A stretch of DNA of 64,000 nt, from NCBI GenBank assembly GCA_965223585.1, contig CBDCWW010000014.1:124001-188000 (forward strand), written 5' to 3'. Of the stretch, positions 25,409 through 36,000 are shown one piece after another. The notes beneath the pieces were generated by a model that did no database searches, had not been told where the DNA came from, and saw nothing but the letters and a program-made list of their open reading frames with translations. The stretch is from CBDCVN01 sp965223585. GTDB taxonomy: Bacteria; Deinococcota; Deinococci; Deinococcales; Trueperaceae. The first letter of the stretch is position 1, and the number at the start of each line of letters is the position of its first letter. Both the position numbers and the translations under genes were made by a program.

Positions 25409-27538
25409 TCAAGGCTGATAATCCTCATCACAACTAAAGCGATAGGAGTCATCAAGCTCTTCATCTAAAATCAAGGTGCTGAACTTACTTGCTAAAGCAG
25501 AAGGGCAAAGCAAGTCAGGGTTATCCTTATAACTTTGTAGGTACTCAGCATTAAACACTGGTTTGTCCATAACTATGAAATCTATAAGCTTTTCGCACTC
25601 ATCAAATTCATGGCATTGCTCATTGAGAACAAAATCAAAACTATCAACTTGTTTTGCTGCTTGATCTATGTCATTTACAAAACCAGCACCAAGCCCACGC
25701 TCATGAGCTTGATCTGCTAAAAAGTCATTGTAGGCAATCTGATCAGCAAGTGAAATTGTGAAACCTGTATCTCTCCTGTAGGAATCTATATTATCAAGTA
25801 GGACGCCAACACAGTTGTTTTGTGCAGCTAGGTCAAGTCGTCCTTGCGTAATCTTCTTTACATTTTCTGAGTGGATATCAATCCAAAACTCATCAGGAGA
25901 ACCATCAAGAGGTTTACCTAAATCGGTAGGGGAAAAGTCCTTGGCATCAGGTGATGAAGACGCATATTTCCCTACTGTAAACTGACAAATGACTTTGCGC
26001 CCTTCATTATTGAGTTGCTTAATAAAAGCAGAGGAGTTGTCAAAAAGGTCAATAATATAAGCATCTACATCATAGCTAGTATTTATATTGCCTACTAATT
26101 GCCAATGCCAAGTAGTACTTACTTTAGGTTTATACCACTGTTCTACAGTAATCTCTTCACTCTTACTAGCACTATTACCAGCACTATCTGTAGCTTGTAG
26201 TGAAATTGTGTATGTACCAGCTTCAGAATAAGTGTGTTCACTATTAATGTTCCCAAAATCAGCCTGAATTTTGGTGTTTTCACCATCGCCCCAATCAATA
26301 TTAACTTCCTTTAGATCAGAGCTGCCATCAGGGTCAGTTATACTAGCTTTTAAAGAAGCCTCGAGTTTATCAGTAGTTATTTTAAACTTAGTTGAATCAA
26401 TCTTTGGAGGGGAGTTAATGCTGCATTGCCGTAAATCATATTGAGTAGTGCGACTTACTAAAGCAGCTACATTACCATTTACAGTTCTTAACTCAAAAGC
26501 AATGGGCACCATGCTTGTTAATGGTGCAGCTATTTCAAAGTAAGCACTCAAGTCACCATTTTGAATGGTGCTAAAAATGGCATCGGCAGGTCCGCCAACG
26601 CCAAAAACCTCAATCTTACTTTCGGCTAACAATTGTTTTTGCTCATCTGACAGAGGCCCGCCAGTTATAGTGCTTTCTAAATCCCTTATGGTTGACTCGA
26701 GCAATTCCCCATCACTAGTCACCGAAAAAATTAGAATACGCCCATAGGTAACTGCAGAAACATAGGTGGGTGGGTTACTTTCTCCTATAATATCAGCGTT
26801 TTCTAATTGTAAAAGATCTGCCTCTGTGAAACTACCATTAATAAAAGCACTGCTGCCACTACGACCCTCAAAATCTACAGAAACAGTAAAGGCTTTTTGG
26901 ATTACAGAGGCAGTTAGAGTAACCTCATTGGCTTGGGGAGTTACATTCAAGCTAGCTTGTGCTTGATCGCTCAGGTTTTCTAAAGCCAAACCAAGATCAA
27001 GAGCAGATTGTTTGTTGCTATGATTCTCTGCTACCTTAAAGCTTATAGTACTTCCTGATTCTAACCCTGCTTTGGTAGCAGCCTCAATTAATGTACCTAT
27101 AGCGTTGTTTACAGCTGATTGACTAGGGCTATCAACCTTTTGAATGTTACCTTGTGTAAGTAGATCAATAGAAACAACAAATGGTGCACGTTTAGTAGCT
27201 TCTATAGGGATTTCAGCAAAAGAACTTAAGCCTTGCTGAATACTTTTACCTTGCAACAAGTTGCCAACCCAAAATAAAGCACTATTAGGTTGAAACGTGA
27301 CAATATCTGGTGGAGTAGCAACAAGTTCAAATGGAGTAAATGTGCAAACATAAGTTACATTGTCAATTGTAAAACTTTGGTTAGTTGGTAGGCCAATTTG
27401 TTTATTTTGTGATGCGAGTGGTTCTGGCCAACGTCCTTGTGCAATATTAGGAGTGTTATTTGTACTGCTACCACTAGGTGTACAGCTAATAAGTATAAGA
27501 GCAATAAAAACAATGTTTGACCAAAAAAATTTAATCAT
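25409..27538 (-). CDS. CDC-like pore former C fused to PKD and GH114 glycosidase domains
   Basis: A 709-residue lipoprotein. MIKFFWSNIVFIALILISC (Cys19) aligns with the GH114 leader and is followed by AQGRWPEPL. The frame opens at 27562, but the ATG at 27538 matches its relatives. Residues about 60-375 are a diverged CDC-like core: LLQGKSIQQGL, RAPFVVSIDLLTQG, PPTYVSAVTYGRILIFSVTS, VGGPADAIF. A PKD-type domain follows (about 380-463, IDWGDGENTK, HTYSEAGTYTISLQATDSAG). The C-terminal 240 residues are GH114 (WYKPKVSTTWHWQLVG, VLLDNIDSY, LNEQCHEFDEC). Domain 4 is replaced, so membrane targeting may pass through the polysaccharide. TAGAAT lies 7 bases before the ATG. Confidence 0.85.
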   Translation of the reverse strand: MIKFFWSNIVFIALILISCTPSGSSTNNTPNIAQGRWPEPLASQNKQIGLPTNQSFTIDNVTYVCTFTPFELVATPPDIVTFQPNSALFWVGNLLQGKSIQQGLSSFAEIPIEATKRAPFVVSIDLLTQGNIQKVDSPSQSAVNNAIGTLIEAATKAGLESGSTISFKVAENHSNKQSALDLGLALENLSDQAQASLNVTPQANEVTLTASVIQKAFTVSVDFEGRSGSSAFINGSFTEADLLQLENADIIGESNPPTYVSAVTYGRILIFSVTSDGELLESTIRDLESTITGGPLSDEQKQLLAESKIEVFGVGGPADAIFSTIQNGDLSAYFEIAAPLTSMVPIAFELRTVNGNVAALVSRTTQYDLRQCSINSPPKIDSTKFKITTDKLEASLKASITDPDGSSDLKEVNIDWGDGENTKIQADFGNINSEHTYSEAGTYTISLQATDSAGNSASKSEEITVEQWYKPKVSTTWHWQLVGNINTSYDVDAYIIDLFDNSSAFIKQLNNEGRKVICQFTVGKYASSSPDAKDFSPTDLGKPLDGSPDEFWIDIHSENVKKITQGRLDLAAQNNCVGVLLDNIDSYRRDTGFTISLADQIAYNDFLADQAHERGLGAGFVNDIDQAAKQVDSFDFVLNEQCHEFDECEKLIDFIVMDKPVFNAEYLQSYKDNPDLLCPSALASKFSTLILDEELDDSYRFSCDEDYQP

Positions 27539-27624
27539 TAGTCTGATTCTACATAAATACATGTCAATCTCTCAAAAAATTAAAGTAAGCTAAGACTAAT
27601 TACATAGAGAAGGAGATATTCAAA

Positions 27625-29532
27625 ATGACTTTAAAAAAATTTCTAGTTAGCTTGAGCTTGTTATTGTTAATCTTTTTTGGAAGCAGCCAATCTTCACCGG
27701 AAGCTTCTGGGAAAGATGGCGAGGTAGTAAACGTTACCCTTTACCGAGGACAGGCGCAAGTAACTCGGCGTGTGGCTTTACCAAAAGGGACTGGTAGCAA
27801 AGAAATAGTTGTTAGTAATTTGCCCCAAGCAATAATAAGTAGCAGCCTTTTTGCAGAAGGAGCTGCAGGGATAGAGGTACAAGCATTGCGTTACCGTGAA
27901 CGCTACCTTGCACCTGAAGACTTTGATGATAGTGAGATAAGAAAACTTGATGAGGCTTTAGCTGAGAATCAGCAAGCTCTTGAGATGAATAATCAACTCC
28001 AAGCACTAGTTAAGCAACAGTTAAATTACATTAACTCACTCGAGGAATTCGTAGCACCCTCTGCTCAAGTCGAGCTAACCAAAGGAGTGCTCGATGTAGA
28101 GGCCCTAAAACAACTCACCCTTTTTAGTTTTGAGCAACGGCAAGACTTAATGACCAAACAAGTTGAGTTAAAGCAAGAGCAAGGTGAGTTAGACGCTATA
28201 AGAGAACAGCTACAAGAAGAGCGTCAAAAGCTTACTAACGAGCAACCTACCAGCCAACAAATGCGTGAAGCAGTAATCTTTTTCAACAAAAGTAAAGAGG
28301 AATCTAGCCATATATTTCTTAGTTACTTAGTAGCCAGTAGTGGTTGGCAACCTGCTTACAACTTTCGCGCTGATACTAAATCAAACGAAGTAACAGTAGA
28401 ATACAATGCTTTAATCCAGCAAATTAGTGGTGAGGATTGGAATAATGTTAATTTAACCTTGTCAACTGCTACACCAAGTTTAAGTGCTTCTGGACCAGCA
28501 TTAGGAACTTTTCCTGTTACTTTAACTCAGTCTACAGATGATGATGTAGTTAGTGATCTAGAACAGCAAGTGGCAGGTACAGCAAAGCTAGAAGCTCCTG
28601 CAGACTTTTCTAATGCTCCTCCTCACGGAGGTTTATCTATACCCCAAGACGCCTATGGTAACATTCTAAGTGCACAACAGTCTGCTAAGGATATGCTCGA
28701 GCAAACCACCAGCCTACAAGAAACCCTAGACCTTAGTTTTGCGCTAAACAGTGCTGCCAATGCAGTTTCTCTTTTGGAAGTACTCGCCAAGAATAAATCC
28801 CCTCAAGATAGTGTTCAAATTCAAGAAGAGCTAAGCTTAAATTACGACTTCAAAGACAAAGTAAGTATAGCTAGCAGGCGTGACCAACAGATTATTCGCA
28901 TTAGTGAAAGTACTGTAGAGGCTAGTTTTTTTTATGTGGCTACACCTGTACTTACAGAACTTATCTATAGAGAAGCTGAACTTAAAAATAGTAGCGATGC
29001 TGACTTTTTGGCAGGTAGTGTAAGTACATACCTAGATGGCAAATTTGTAGGGCGCACTGAAATTGATGCTATAGCTAGAGGCCAAAGTTTCACCCTTGGT
29101 TTTGGAGCAGACCCCCAACTACGTGCTAGTCGCAGGCTTGTAGAGCGTGAGAAAGAAGTACAAGGTGGTAACCAGCTTATTAACTTGCACTATGAGCTTA
29201 GGTTAGAAAACTTTAGTGAAGAAGCTGTTAAAGTACGTCTATTAGACCGTTTACCGCTTTCTGACAACAGCTTGGCTATAAAGATAAGTTTAGGTGAAGT
29301 TAGTACACCTTTAAGCAAAGATGCTGCTTATAAGAGGCTCGAGCATCCCAAAGGCATCCTGCGCTGGGATGTTGGACTAGAAGCTGAAGCAAGTGGTGAA
29401 AAGGCTTTTTCCTTGGAGTACGATTATAGGCTCGAGTTTGACCGCAACTATCAACTAAGTACTCCAAGCCAAATTGGTGAACTGCAAGAGGAATTTGAGC
29501 GCTTTCAAAAAGAACGTATGATGAAACAATAA
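27625..29532 (+). CDS. MuiA-like DUF4139/DUF4140 secreted protein
   Basis: A 635-residue exported protein of the mucoidy inhibitor MuiA family. The signal peptide covers about residues 1-27. DUF4140 lies near 33-130 (VTLYRGQAQVTRRVALPKG), a coiled coil at about 160-215 (VELKQEQGELDAIREQLQEE), and DUF4139 from about 230 (YLVASSGWQPAYNFRA, ISGEDWNNVNLTLSTATPS). Function in the family is unclear; the name comes from a capsule phenotype. Ribosome-binding site GAAGGAG precedes the ATG. It opens a tight four-gene operon with lolD, SWIM and DUF5691 genes and is divergent from cytolysin C. Confidence 0.9.
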   Translation: MTLKKFLVSLSLLLLIFFGSSQSSPEASGKDGEVVNVTLYRGQAQVTRRVALPKGTGSKEIVVSNLPQAIISSSLFAEGAAGIEVQALRYRERYLAPEDFDDSEIRKLDEALAENQQALEMNNQLQALVKQQLNYINSLEEFVAPSAQVELTKGVLDVEALKQLTLFSFEQRQDLMTKQVELKQEQGELDAIREQLQEERQKLTNEQPTSQQMREAVIFFNKSKEESSHIFLSYLVASSGWQPAYNFRADTKSNEVTVEYNALIQQISGEDWNNVNLTLSTATPSLSASGPALGTFPVTLTQSTDDDVVSDLEQQVAGTAKLEAPADFSNAPPHGGLSIPQDAYGNILSAQQSAKDMLEQTTSLQETLDLSFALNSAANAVSLLEVLAKNKSPQDSVQIQEELSLNYDFKDKVSIASRRDQQIIRISESTVEASFFYVATPVLTELIYREAELKNSSDADFLAGSVSTYLDGKFVGRTEIDAIARGQSFTLGFGADPQLRASRRLVEREKEVQGGNQLINLHYELRLENFSEEAVKVRLLDRLPLSDNSLAIKISLGEVSTPLSKDAAYKRLEHPKGILRWDVGLEAEASGEKAFSLEYDYRLEFDRNYQLSTPSQIGELQEEFERFQKERMMKQ

Positions 29533-29535
29533 ATT

Positions 29536-30210
29536 GTGGAAACAACTTTTGCTCTAAGCTGCCTTGGGTTAACCCGCAGCTATAAAACTGCTGATACTGT
29601 AATTGAAGTTCTTAAAGGAGTTGACTTAAAGCTCGAGCCTGCTCAAGTAGTAGCTATTTTAGGCCCCTCAGGTTCAGGCAAAACCACTCTTTTGCACCTC
29701 TTAGGTGGACTGGATAGTATGGACAATGGCGAAATCTATTGGGGGGAACTGGCCATTCACAAGTTAACTCAAAGTAGACTTACTAAAGAGCGAGCCAAGC
29801 ATTTGGGTCTTGTTTTCCAGCAACATTACCTTTTAGAAGACTTAACAGTCATTGAGAACATAACTGTTACAGGCAGAATTCATAATCGAGTCAATCTAGA
29901 ACGTGGTTACGAGGTTTTAGAAGAAGTTGGTTTAGGTGCTCGAGCTAATTTTTTACCACAGAAACTTTCAGGTGGGGAACGTCAGCGTGTTGCTGTAGCA
30001 AGAGCACTTTATGCTAAACCTAAAGTTATCTTGGCTGACGAACCTACAGGTAGCCTAGATAGGCACAGTGCTAAAAATGTTTATAAGCTTTTGGTAGAGC
30101 TTGCTAGGGAACAAGACACCGCTGTGCTTATGGTGACACACGATGAAGGTTTAGTACAAGATGTAGACGTACGTTATCACTTAAAAGATGGAATTTTACA
30201 GGTAAACTAG
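29536..30210 (+). CDS. lolD: LolD/MacB-type ABC transporter ATP-binding protein
   Basis: A 224-residue ATPase of the lipoprotein-release/MacB-type export group. Walker A GPSGSGKTT is near residues 43-51, the Q-loop VFQQHYLLEDL near 93-103, signature LSGGERQRVAVARAL near 142-156, Walker B VILADEPTGSLD and the H-loop MVTHDEG. The start is GTG at 29536, 3 bases after the MuiA stop. No permease partner is encoded in this operon, so it must pair with a membrane protein made elsewhere. Given the many predicted lipoproteins here, a role in lipoprotein sorting is plausible. Confidence 0.88.
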   Translation: METTFALSCLGLTRSYKTADTVIEVLKGVDLKLEPAQVVAILGPSGSGKTTLLHLLGGLDSMDNGEIYWGELAIHKLTQSRLTKERAKHLGLVFQQHYLLEDLTVIENITVTGRIHNRVNLERGYEVLEEVGLGARANFLPQKLSGGERQRVAVARALYAKPKVILADEPTGSLDRHSAKNVYKLLVELAREQDTAVLMVTHDEGLVQDVDVRYHLKDGILQVN

Positions 30211-31556
30211 TGAAATGGACAACCGAGCAAGTTCTGGCTCTTGCCCCTGATAGCAGTTCCGTCAAAGCAGCTAAAAAACTCATCAGTTTAAGTAAATGGT
30301 CTAACTTGGGTAAAAACGAGCGTGCTATTTGGGGAGAGTGCAAGGGCAGTGGCAGCAAACCCTATCAAGTCCGTATTGATATAGAGGGACCTGCTTTTAA
30401 GTGTTCTTGTCCGAGTCGGAAATTTCCCTGTAAACACAGTATAGCCCTGTTTTTGCTTAGACTCGAGCAAGAAGCCGCTTTTAAAAAAGGTAACCCACCT
30501 GCTTGGGTAACTGAATGGCTCGAGGATCGCTCAAAGCGTGCTGAAAATAAAACCAAGAAAGCCGAGGTCAAGGCCAAAAAAGAGGCAGACCCAGTAGCTG
30601 CAGCCAAACGCGCTGAGAAACGTGAGGCTAATGTCCGAGCAGGTGTGCAGGAACTCGAGCTTTGGTTACAAGACCTTATGCGACAAGGATTAGCAAACCT
30701 GCAAGGCAAGCCATACAAGTTCTGGGATGATATGGCTAGTCATATGGTAGATGCCCAAGCACCCGGGCTGGCAAACAGATTACGTACTCTAGGTAGTTTA
30801 TCAGCATTAGGGCAAAGGCATTCTGAAAGAGATAAGACTGAGATGTTGCTCGAGCAGCTTGGCTTGCTGCATCTACTCATTGAGGGATATAAGAGATTGG
30901 ATAGCTTGGCACCTGACCTACAAGCTGATATAAAGACTCTTTTGGGTTGGACACAAGATCAAAAGACATTGCTCGAGCAATCAGGTTTAAAAGATCGCTG
31001 GCAAGTGCTAGGACAAGTTAGTACTGTAGAAAACAATCTTACAACTCAGCGTACTTGGCTACGTGGCGAGACAAGCGAGCATATAGCCCTAGTGCTGGAC
31101 TTTGCTTATGGAGGGGCTCCCATTGAGTCAGGACTTATTCCTAACACTGTTTTTGATGGTGAGCTGGTCTTTTATGCAGGTCAGACCCCAAAACGTGCCC
31201 TGATTAAACAACGCCAAGATCTTGAGAAGTTAAATAGTTTTGAGGCGAAAGATAATATTTTAGCAGCTACAGAGGGCTATGTTCAGGCACTTGCTTGTTT
31301 GCCTTGGCTCGAGCGTTACCCGATGCTACTTAATCAGGTAACATTGATACCTGCATCTCGTCGTGATGGGAATTGGTACTTAGCAGATAATTCTCATAGA
31401 TTAACACTTAATCCAGACCCAGCTTTTGCCTGTGGTTGGGAACTATTGGCGTTTAGCGGAGGACATCCTTCTACATTGTTTGGTGAGTGGGATGGTCAAT
31501 ACTATTTACCCCTCTCTGCCAGTATTGACGGTGAAACTTTGAGGTTGCAAACATGA
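30210..31556 (+). CDS. SWIM zinc-finger family protein
   Basis: A 448-residue protein with an N-terminal SWIM motif at about residues 69-80 (CSCPSRKFPCKHS, Cys-x-Cys...Cys-x-His), predicted to bind zinc and DNA or protein. A Lys/Ala-rich segment follows (about 105-145), then an all-helical domain. The start is GTG at 30210, overlapping the lolD stop by one base. The next gene, DUF5691, overlaps its end by 4 bases. In other bacteria I recall SWIM and DUF5691 genes with a MoxR ATPase and a VWA gene, which are not adjacent here. Confidence 0.85.
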   Translation: MKWTTEQVLALAPDSSSVKAAKKLISLSKWSNLGKNERAIWGECKGSGSKPYQVRIDIEGPAFKCSCPSRKFPCKHSIALFLLRLEQEAAFKKGNPPAWVTEWLEDRSKRAENKTKKAEVKAKKEADPVAAAKRAEKREANVRAGVQELELWLQDLMRQGLANLQGKPYKFWDDMASHMVDAQAPGLANRLRTLGSLSALGQRHSERDKTEMLLEQLGLLHLLIEGYKRLDSLAPDLQADIKTLLGWTQDQKTLLEQSGLKDRWQVLGQVSTVENNLTTQRTWLRGETSEHIALVLDFAYGGAPIESGLIPNTVFDGELVFYAGQTPKRALIKQRQDLEKLNSFEAKDNILAATEGYVQALACLPWLERYPMLLNQVTLIPASRRDGNWYLADNSHRLTLNPDPAFACGWELLAFSGGHPSTLFGEWDGQYYLPLSASIDGETLRLQT

Positions 31557-32977
31557 CAACTTGGTATAGCCTAAGAGCTGCTGCACTTCTAGGAACAGAA
31601 CGCCAGTCCTATCAAAGTAAGCTTTTGCCTAGTGACGCTAGAAGCGAGGTACAAATACTGAGTGATGTTGCTGCACTGTGCTTGCAGCGCAAGGCGGGTC
31701 ACCTACCCGATGCACATGAAGTGTCCGAAGCAATAGCACCTTCTCCAATTGATAAATTGCCAAGTGCGTCTTTGAGTTCACATTTACGCACCATGTTGGA
31801 AGATAGAGACTATGAAAAGTTGTTAAAGGAGTGGCTCGAGCAACTTCACCAAGCAAACAAGCGTTTGCCTGTAGCTACCCTGCCTGACATTCTAGACCAT
31901 GGTTCTTATAACCCTGAACTACGCCCTGCTATCGCAAGCGTGTTGGGTAATCGGGGAAATTGGTTGGCACACTTTAAACCAAGCTGGCACTGGGTCAAAT
32001 ATTGTGATGATGCTTTAGCAAACATTTCTAGAGAAGAACTAGTTGAAAATATCTGGCCAAAAGTCAAAGCTGAAACTCGCATGGATTTGTTAGTTTATTT
32101 TGAAAAGAATTTTGAAAATGTTGACGAGACCTTTTTGGAAGTAGCTTTAAATGATGTAAACAAGTATGTGCGTGCCAAAGCGGCAAGTTTGCTTTCATGC
32201 TTGCCAAACTCAGATCTGAGTAAACGCATGTGCCAACGTACTGACACTCTGTTGCAGCTAAAAAAACAGGGGCGTAGTGTTAAACTTGAACTCGAGCTAA
32301 TTAAAAATTTGAGTGAAGATTTAAAGAGTGATGGCATTTTGCAAGAGCAGAAAGTTGGTGAAGGTAAGAAAGCTAGCCTAACACGACAGGTGTTAGAATA
32401 TGTTCCCCTTGATTATCTAACTAGTAGGCTCGAGCAGGACCCTAGCAAGCTTATTGACTTGGCTTCAAAAAGCGAAGACTGGGCTGGATTATTACTTGGA
32501 GCATGGCTTAAACGCACCTTACTAGAAAAAAATATCCAGTGGGCACAAATCTTTTTTGAGAAACGCTCAAAACTAAAAAAACATATTGATGAAGCAGAGC
32601 TTGCAGAGTTATTTCGCTTGTTACTAAATGGTGAGGAAAGAGAGCAGTATTTACTTAAGCAAGTTAAAAAACAAAGATCTCCACTTTATAAAACTGAACT
32701 TATGCTTTTGCTTAGTGCGCATGACAGTCCGTGGTCAAAAGTACTTACTGAAAGGGTGCTCGAGCATTTTGAACAAGATTTATTAAGCATAAAAAACTAT
32801 ACTCCCAAGTTTCAGCAGCTATACATTGAATGCATATACCACATGCACCCTACTACTGTGCAAGTACTCTTACAAGCTATTACTTTGCCGTTGGAAACAG
32901 CAAACTGGCTTGATAATATGCTGGCACAAATGCGTGATATAAGCGATATACGCTATGCTATCTATGAGGAGTTCTAG
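31553..32977 (+). CDS. DUF5691-like helical repeat protein
   Basis: A 474-residue soluble, mostly alpha-helical protein that I assign to DUF5691 from its N-terminus (SLRAAALLGTERQSYQ) and its position after a SWIM gene. HEAT-like stretches such as FLEVALNDVNKYVRAKAASL suggest a scaffold. No catalytic motif is seen. It overlaps the SWIM gene by ATGA and ends the operon; SARP2 is convergent 110 bases away. Function is unknown. Confidence 0.75.
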   Translation: MTTWYSLRAAALLGTERQSYQSKLLPSDARSEVQILSDVAALCLQRKAGHLPDAHEVSEAIAPSPIDKLPSASLSSHLRTMLEDRDYEKLLKEWLEQLHQANKRLPVATLPDILDHGSYNPELRPAIASVLGNRGNWLAHFKPSWHWVKYCDDALANISREELVENIWPKVKAETRMDLLVYFEKNFENVDETFLEVALNDVNKYVRAKAASLLSCLPNSDLSKRMCQRTDTLLQLKKQGRSVKLELELIKNLSEDLKSDGILQEQKVGEGKKASLTRQVLEYVPLDYLTSRLEQDPSKLIDLASKSEDWAGLLLGAWLKRTLLEKNIQWAQIFFEKRSKLKKHIDEAELAELFRLLLNGEEREQYLLKQVKKQRSPLYKTELMLLLSAHDSPWSKVLTERVLEHFEQDLLSIKNYTPKFQQLYIECIYHMHPTTVQVLLQAITLPLETANWLDNMLAQMRDISDIRYAIYEEF

Positions 32978-33089
32978 CATTCTAATGGCTAGCACAGTTA
33001 AAAAATGAGAGAGTGGATTTGCAAAAGTTCGTGAGGGTTTTAACTCTGTTAACACTGAATATATCGTTTAAGAGATTCTTTACGGATCA

Positions 33090-36000
33090 TTAGTGTTTAA
33101 GCAATTGTTTCACAACTAACTCGAGCTCCAAAAAAGACTCCTCCTTAACCTCTGAAAGATCTACTGAAAGGCCTTTAGCCAATTTATCTAATTCACCAAG
33201 TGCTTCTTGTTGCATAGTTTGAGAAGTTTGTGGATGATTAGCTACCAAAGTTACCAGTTTAAAGGCAGTTTCTGGCTGGTTTTGCCGAGCAAAAATTCCA
33301 GCTAAATTCATTAAGTTCTCGAGCATAAGCGAAGTAGCATTCAATTCTAAGGCTATTTTAAGTGACTCGAGCCAAACACGCTTGGCCTCATCTAGGGTAT
33401 TAAAGGCTTGTTTTTGATGTAGTTCCCCTATATCACCTAGTGTACAGGCAGTACCCCAACGGTTCCCAAGCTGACGGTAAATAGTCAAGCTTTTCTGGTA
33501 CAAGTCCTCTGCACCACTGTAATTATTTAGTTGACAAGCTAGTTGACCTAACGTTCTTTTAGCATTGGCAATCTCAAGACGATTCCCCACTTTTTTGGCA
33601 CATTCAAGAGTTTTACTAAAATTAGTTTCAGCTTCTGTAAAATCTTCAAGGGTCATAGCCAAATGGCCCAAACGTTTTAATGCTTGAGTTTCAACATAAC
33701 TGTCCTCAAGTTCTCGAGCAGTCTCTAAACTCTTCTCAAAAAGCCTTTTTGCCTCAGAGTAATTACCTTGTTTTTCTGAAACTACCCCAAGATTACCTAA
33801 GGTAAGTCCAATCCCACGTAGATCATAATTATTAGAATAAATATCCAAGCTCTCTGTATAATAATGAGCTGCTTCTTCCAAATATCCTTGAGTAGCACTA
33901 GTATGACCAAGATTATAAAGAGCATTAGCAATACCCCAACTATCCCCAACATCATGGTAAATAGTAAGTGCCTTTTCAAAATATTCTTTAGCTTCTCCTA
34001 GTTGACCCAATGCTTTTACCGCTAAGCCTATATTATTAAGAATAAAAGCCTCCTCACTAGGGAAATCAATGGTATTGCTTTCTAGTTCAGAAAGGCTTTG
34101 CTCTAGAGCTTCATAAGCCTCTCGATTTAGACCCAAACGCAATAGACAGCGCCCTAAACGGGCTCTAGCTCTAAGTAATACAAATTTTTTCTTATTGGAT
34201 TTCTTTTTACTGGCTGACAGAGTTTTTATAGCTTGATTAAAAGAGTCTACTCCTAGATTAAACCAAGCTCTAAGCTCGTACATTAGCCACATGCCTTCTA
34301 GTGAAATATTGAGCACTTCAGCATTACTATTTTCAATAGCCCAGCTCCACGATGCACGTATATCCTCAAAGGCAACACTGAGTTCTTTAAGGACAACCTT
34401 TTGTTGTCCTCCTTTTAAGTCTTTTTCACAGCTATGTAAAAACGAACTGTAGTAATGGCTGTGTGCTTTACTAACTTGCTCGAACTCTCCCCCATCTGCA
34501 AAAAGTTTTTCTGTGGCATATTGTTTTAAAAGTGGGTGTATTTTGTAATAATTTGAACCTTTGCTTAACAAGGATTTGTTGAGAAGGGCATTTAGCAAAG
34601 GCAAGCTTGCATCAGCAATCTGTTTGGCAGCATCTAAAGTAAAATTGCTTGAAAAAATTGAGAGCTTGGCATAAAGTTGTTTTTCTTGCTCACTTAAAAA
34701 CTGCCACGAGTAATTAAACACTGCTTGAATACTACGGTGTCGCTCAGGAATATTTTTAAGCTGCGTACTTAATAGCTCTAGACTTTTCTTTAACTCACTG
34801 GCAATTTCTATATAACTTAGGGTTGTTACCCAAGAGGCTGCTAACTCGAGTGCTAGTGGCATGCCCTCAACTAATTGTGCAATGTTAGCAATAGCAGCAA
34901 TATTTTCCTCATTCAATTCAAGGTCACAGCCTGTGCGCCTAGCACTTTGCACAAACAACTCTATTGCAGAAAATTCCTTTCCCCCCGCTATTGTAGGGAC
35001 TTCTGGATAAGAAAGTCCTTTAACTTGCAATACCCACTCTTCTTTTAGATTTAAACGCTCCCTAGAAGTAACTAGTAGTTTTACATTTGGAGCATGGTAA
35101 ATGAGTTCGCTTAGTAATTCAGCACCTTCTGACAAGTGTTCAAAGTTATCTATAACTAATAACAACTGTCTTTGACGTAAGTAATCAATAAGTTGATCTT
35201 TCGGATTACTTTTGGTTAGCGGTAAGGAAAGGGCATCAGCTACAACCCCAATTAAAAAGCTTGTTAAGCTCACAGGAGCTAAAGCAACAAAAAATACCCC
35301 ATCATTAAAGGACTCGAGCTGCAAACGTGCAGCTTCTAAACTTAAATGAGTTTTGCCTATGCCACCAACGCCCCAAAGAGTAAGCAAACGGCAAGTAGGA
35401 TTATTGAGATGTTCAGAAATAATTTTAAGCTCTTCCTCACGACCAATAAGTGGTAAGGATGCAGGGGGCAAGTTATTAGCAGCAAAAGATGGTAATGGTT
35501 GCTTAGATAAAAGTGCAACTTGCTTAGGAGGCAAATCCTTCACATCACGATGTAACTGCTCATAAAGCTCTTTGATTTCTTCCGGAGGTTCAACCTCCAT
35601 TTCTTTGTTTAGAAAAGTTAAATAATGCTTGTAGTGTTCTTCTAAACGACTTTTATTTCTTTCTAGGGCATAGATTTTGAGCAGAGCTACTTGTGCAACC
35701 TCATGAAGAGGGTCTTTTGTGAGCAAACGTTGAAATGTTACAGTAGCAGCAGATATATTACCCTCATTAATTTGGACTTCACCAAGCTTTTCTAAAAGGC
35801 ATACAATTTTGGTTTGTAAGCAGTCACGCGGCTCTACCGTCCACTCCTCATAAAGGTCTGCTGGCAGTAAATCGCCACTATACTCTGCTAAGGCTCGCTC
35901 GAGGTCACTAATCTCCTCTGTTTTAAGAGCCTTCTCAGTCAAGTCGCAAAAGGTATGAAAGTTAGTTGTCACTCCACCGAGAGCTTGCAAAGAAATTTCT

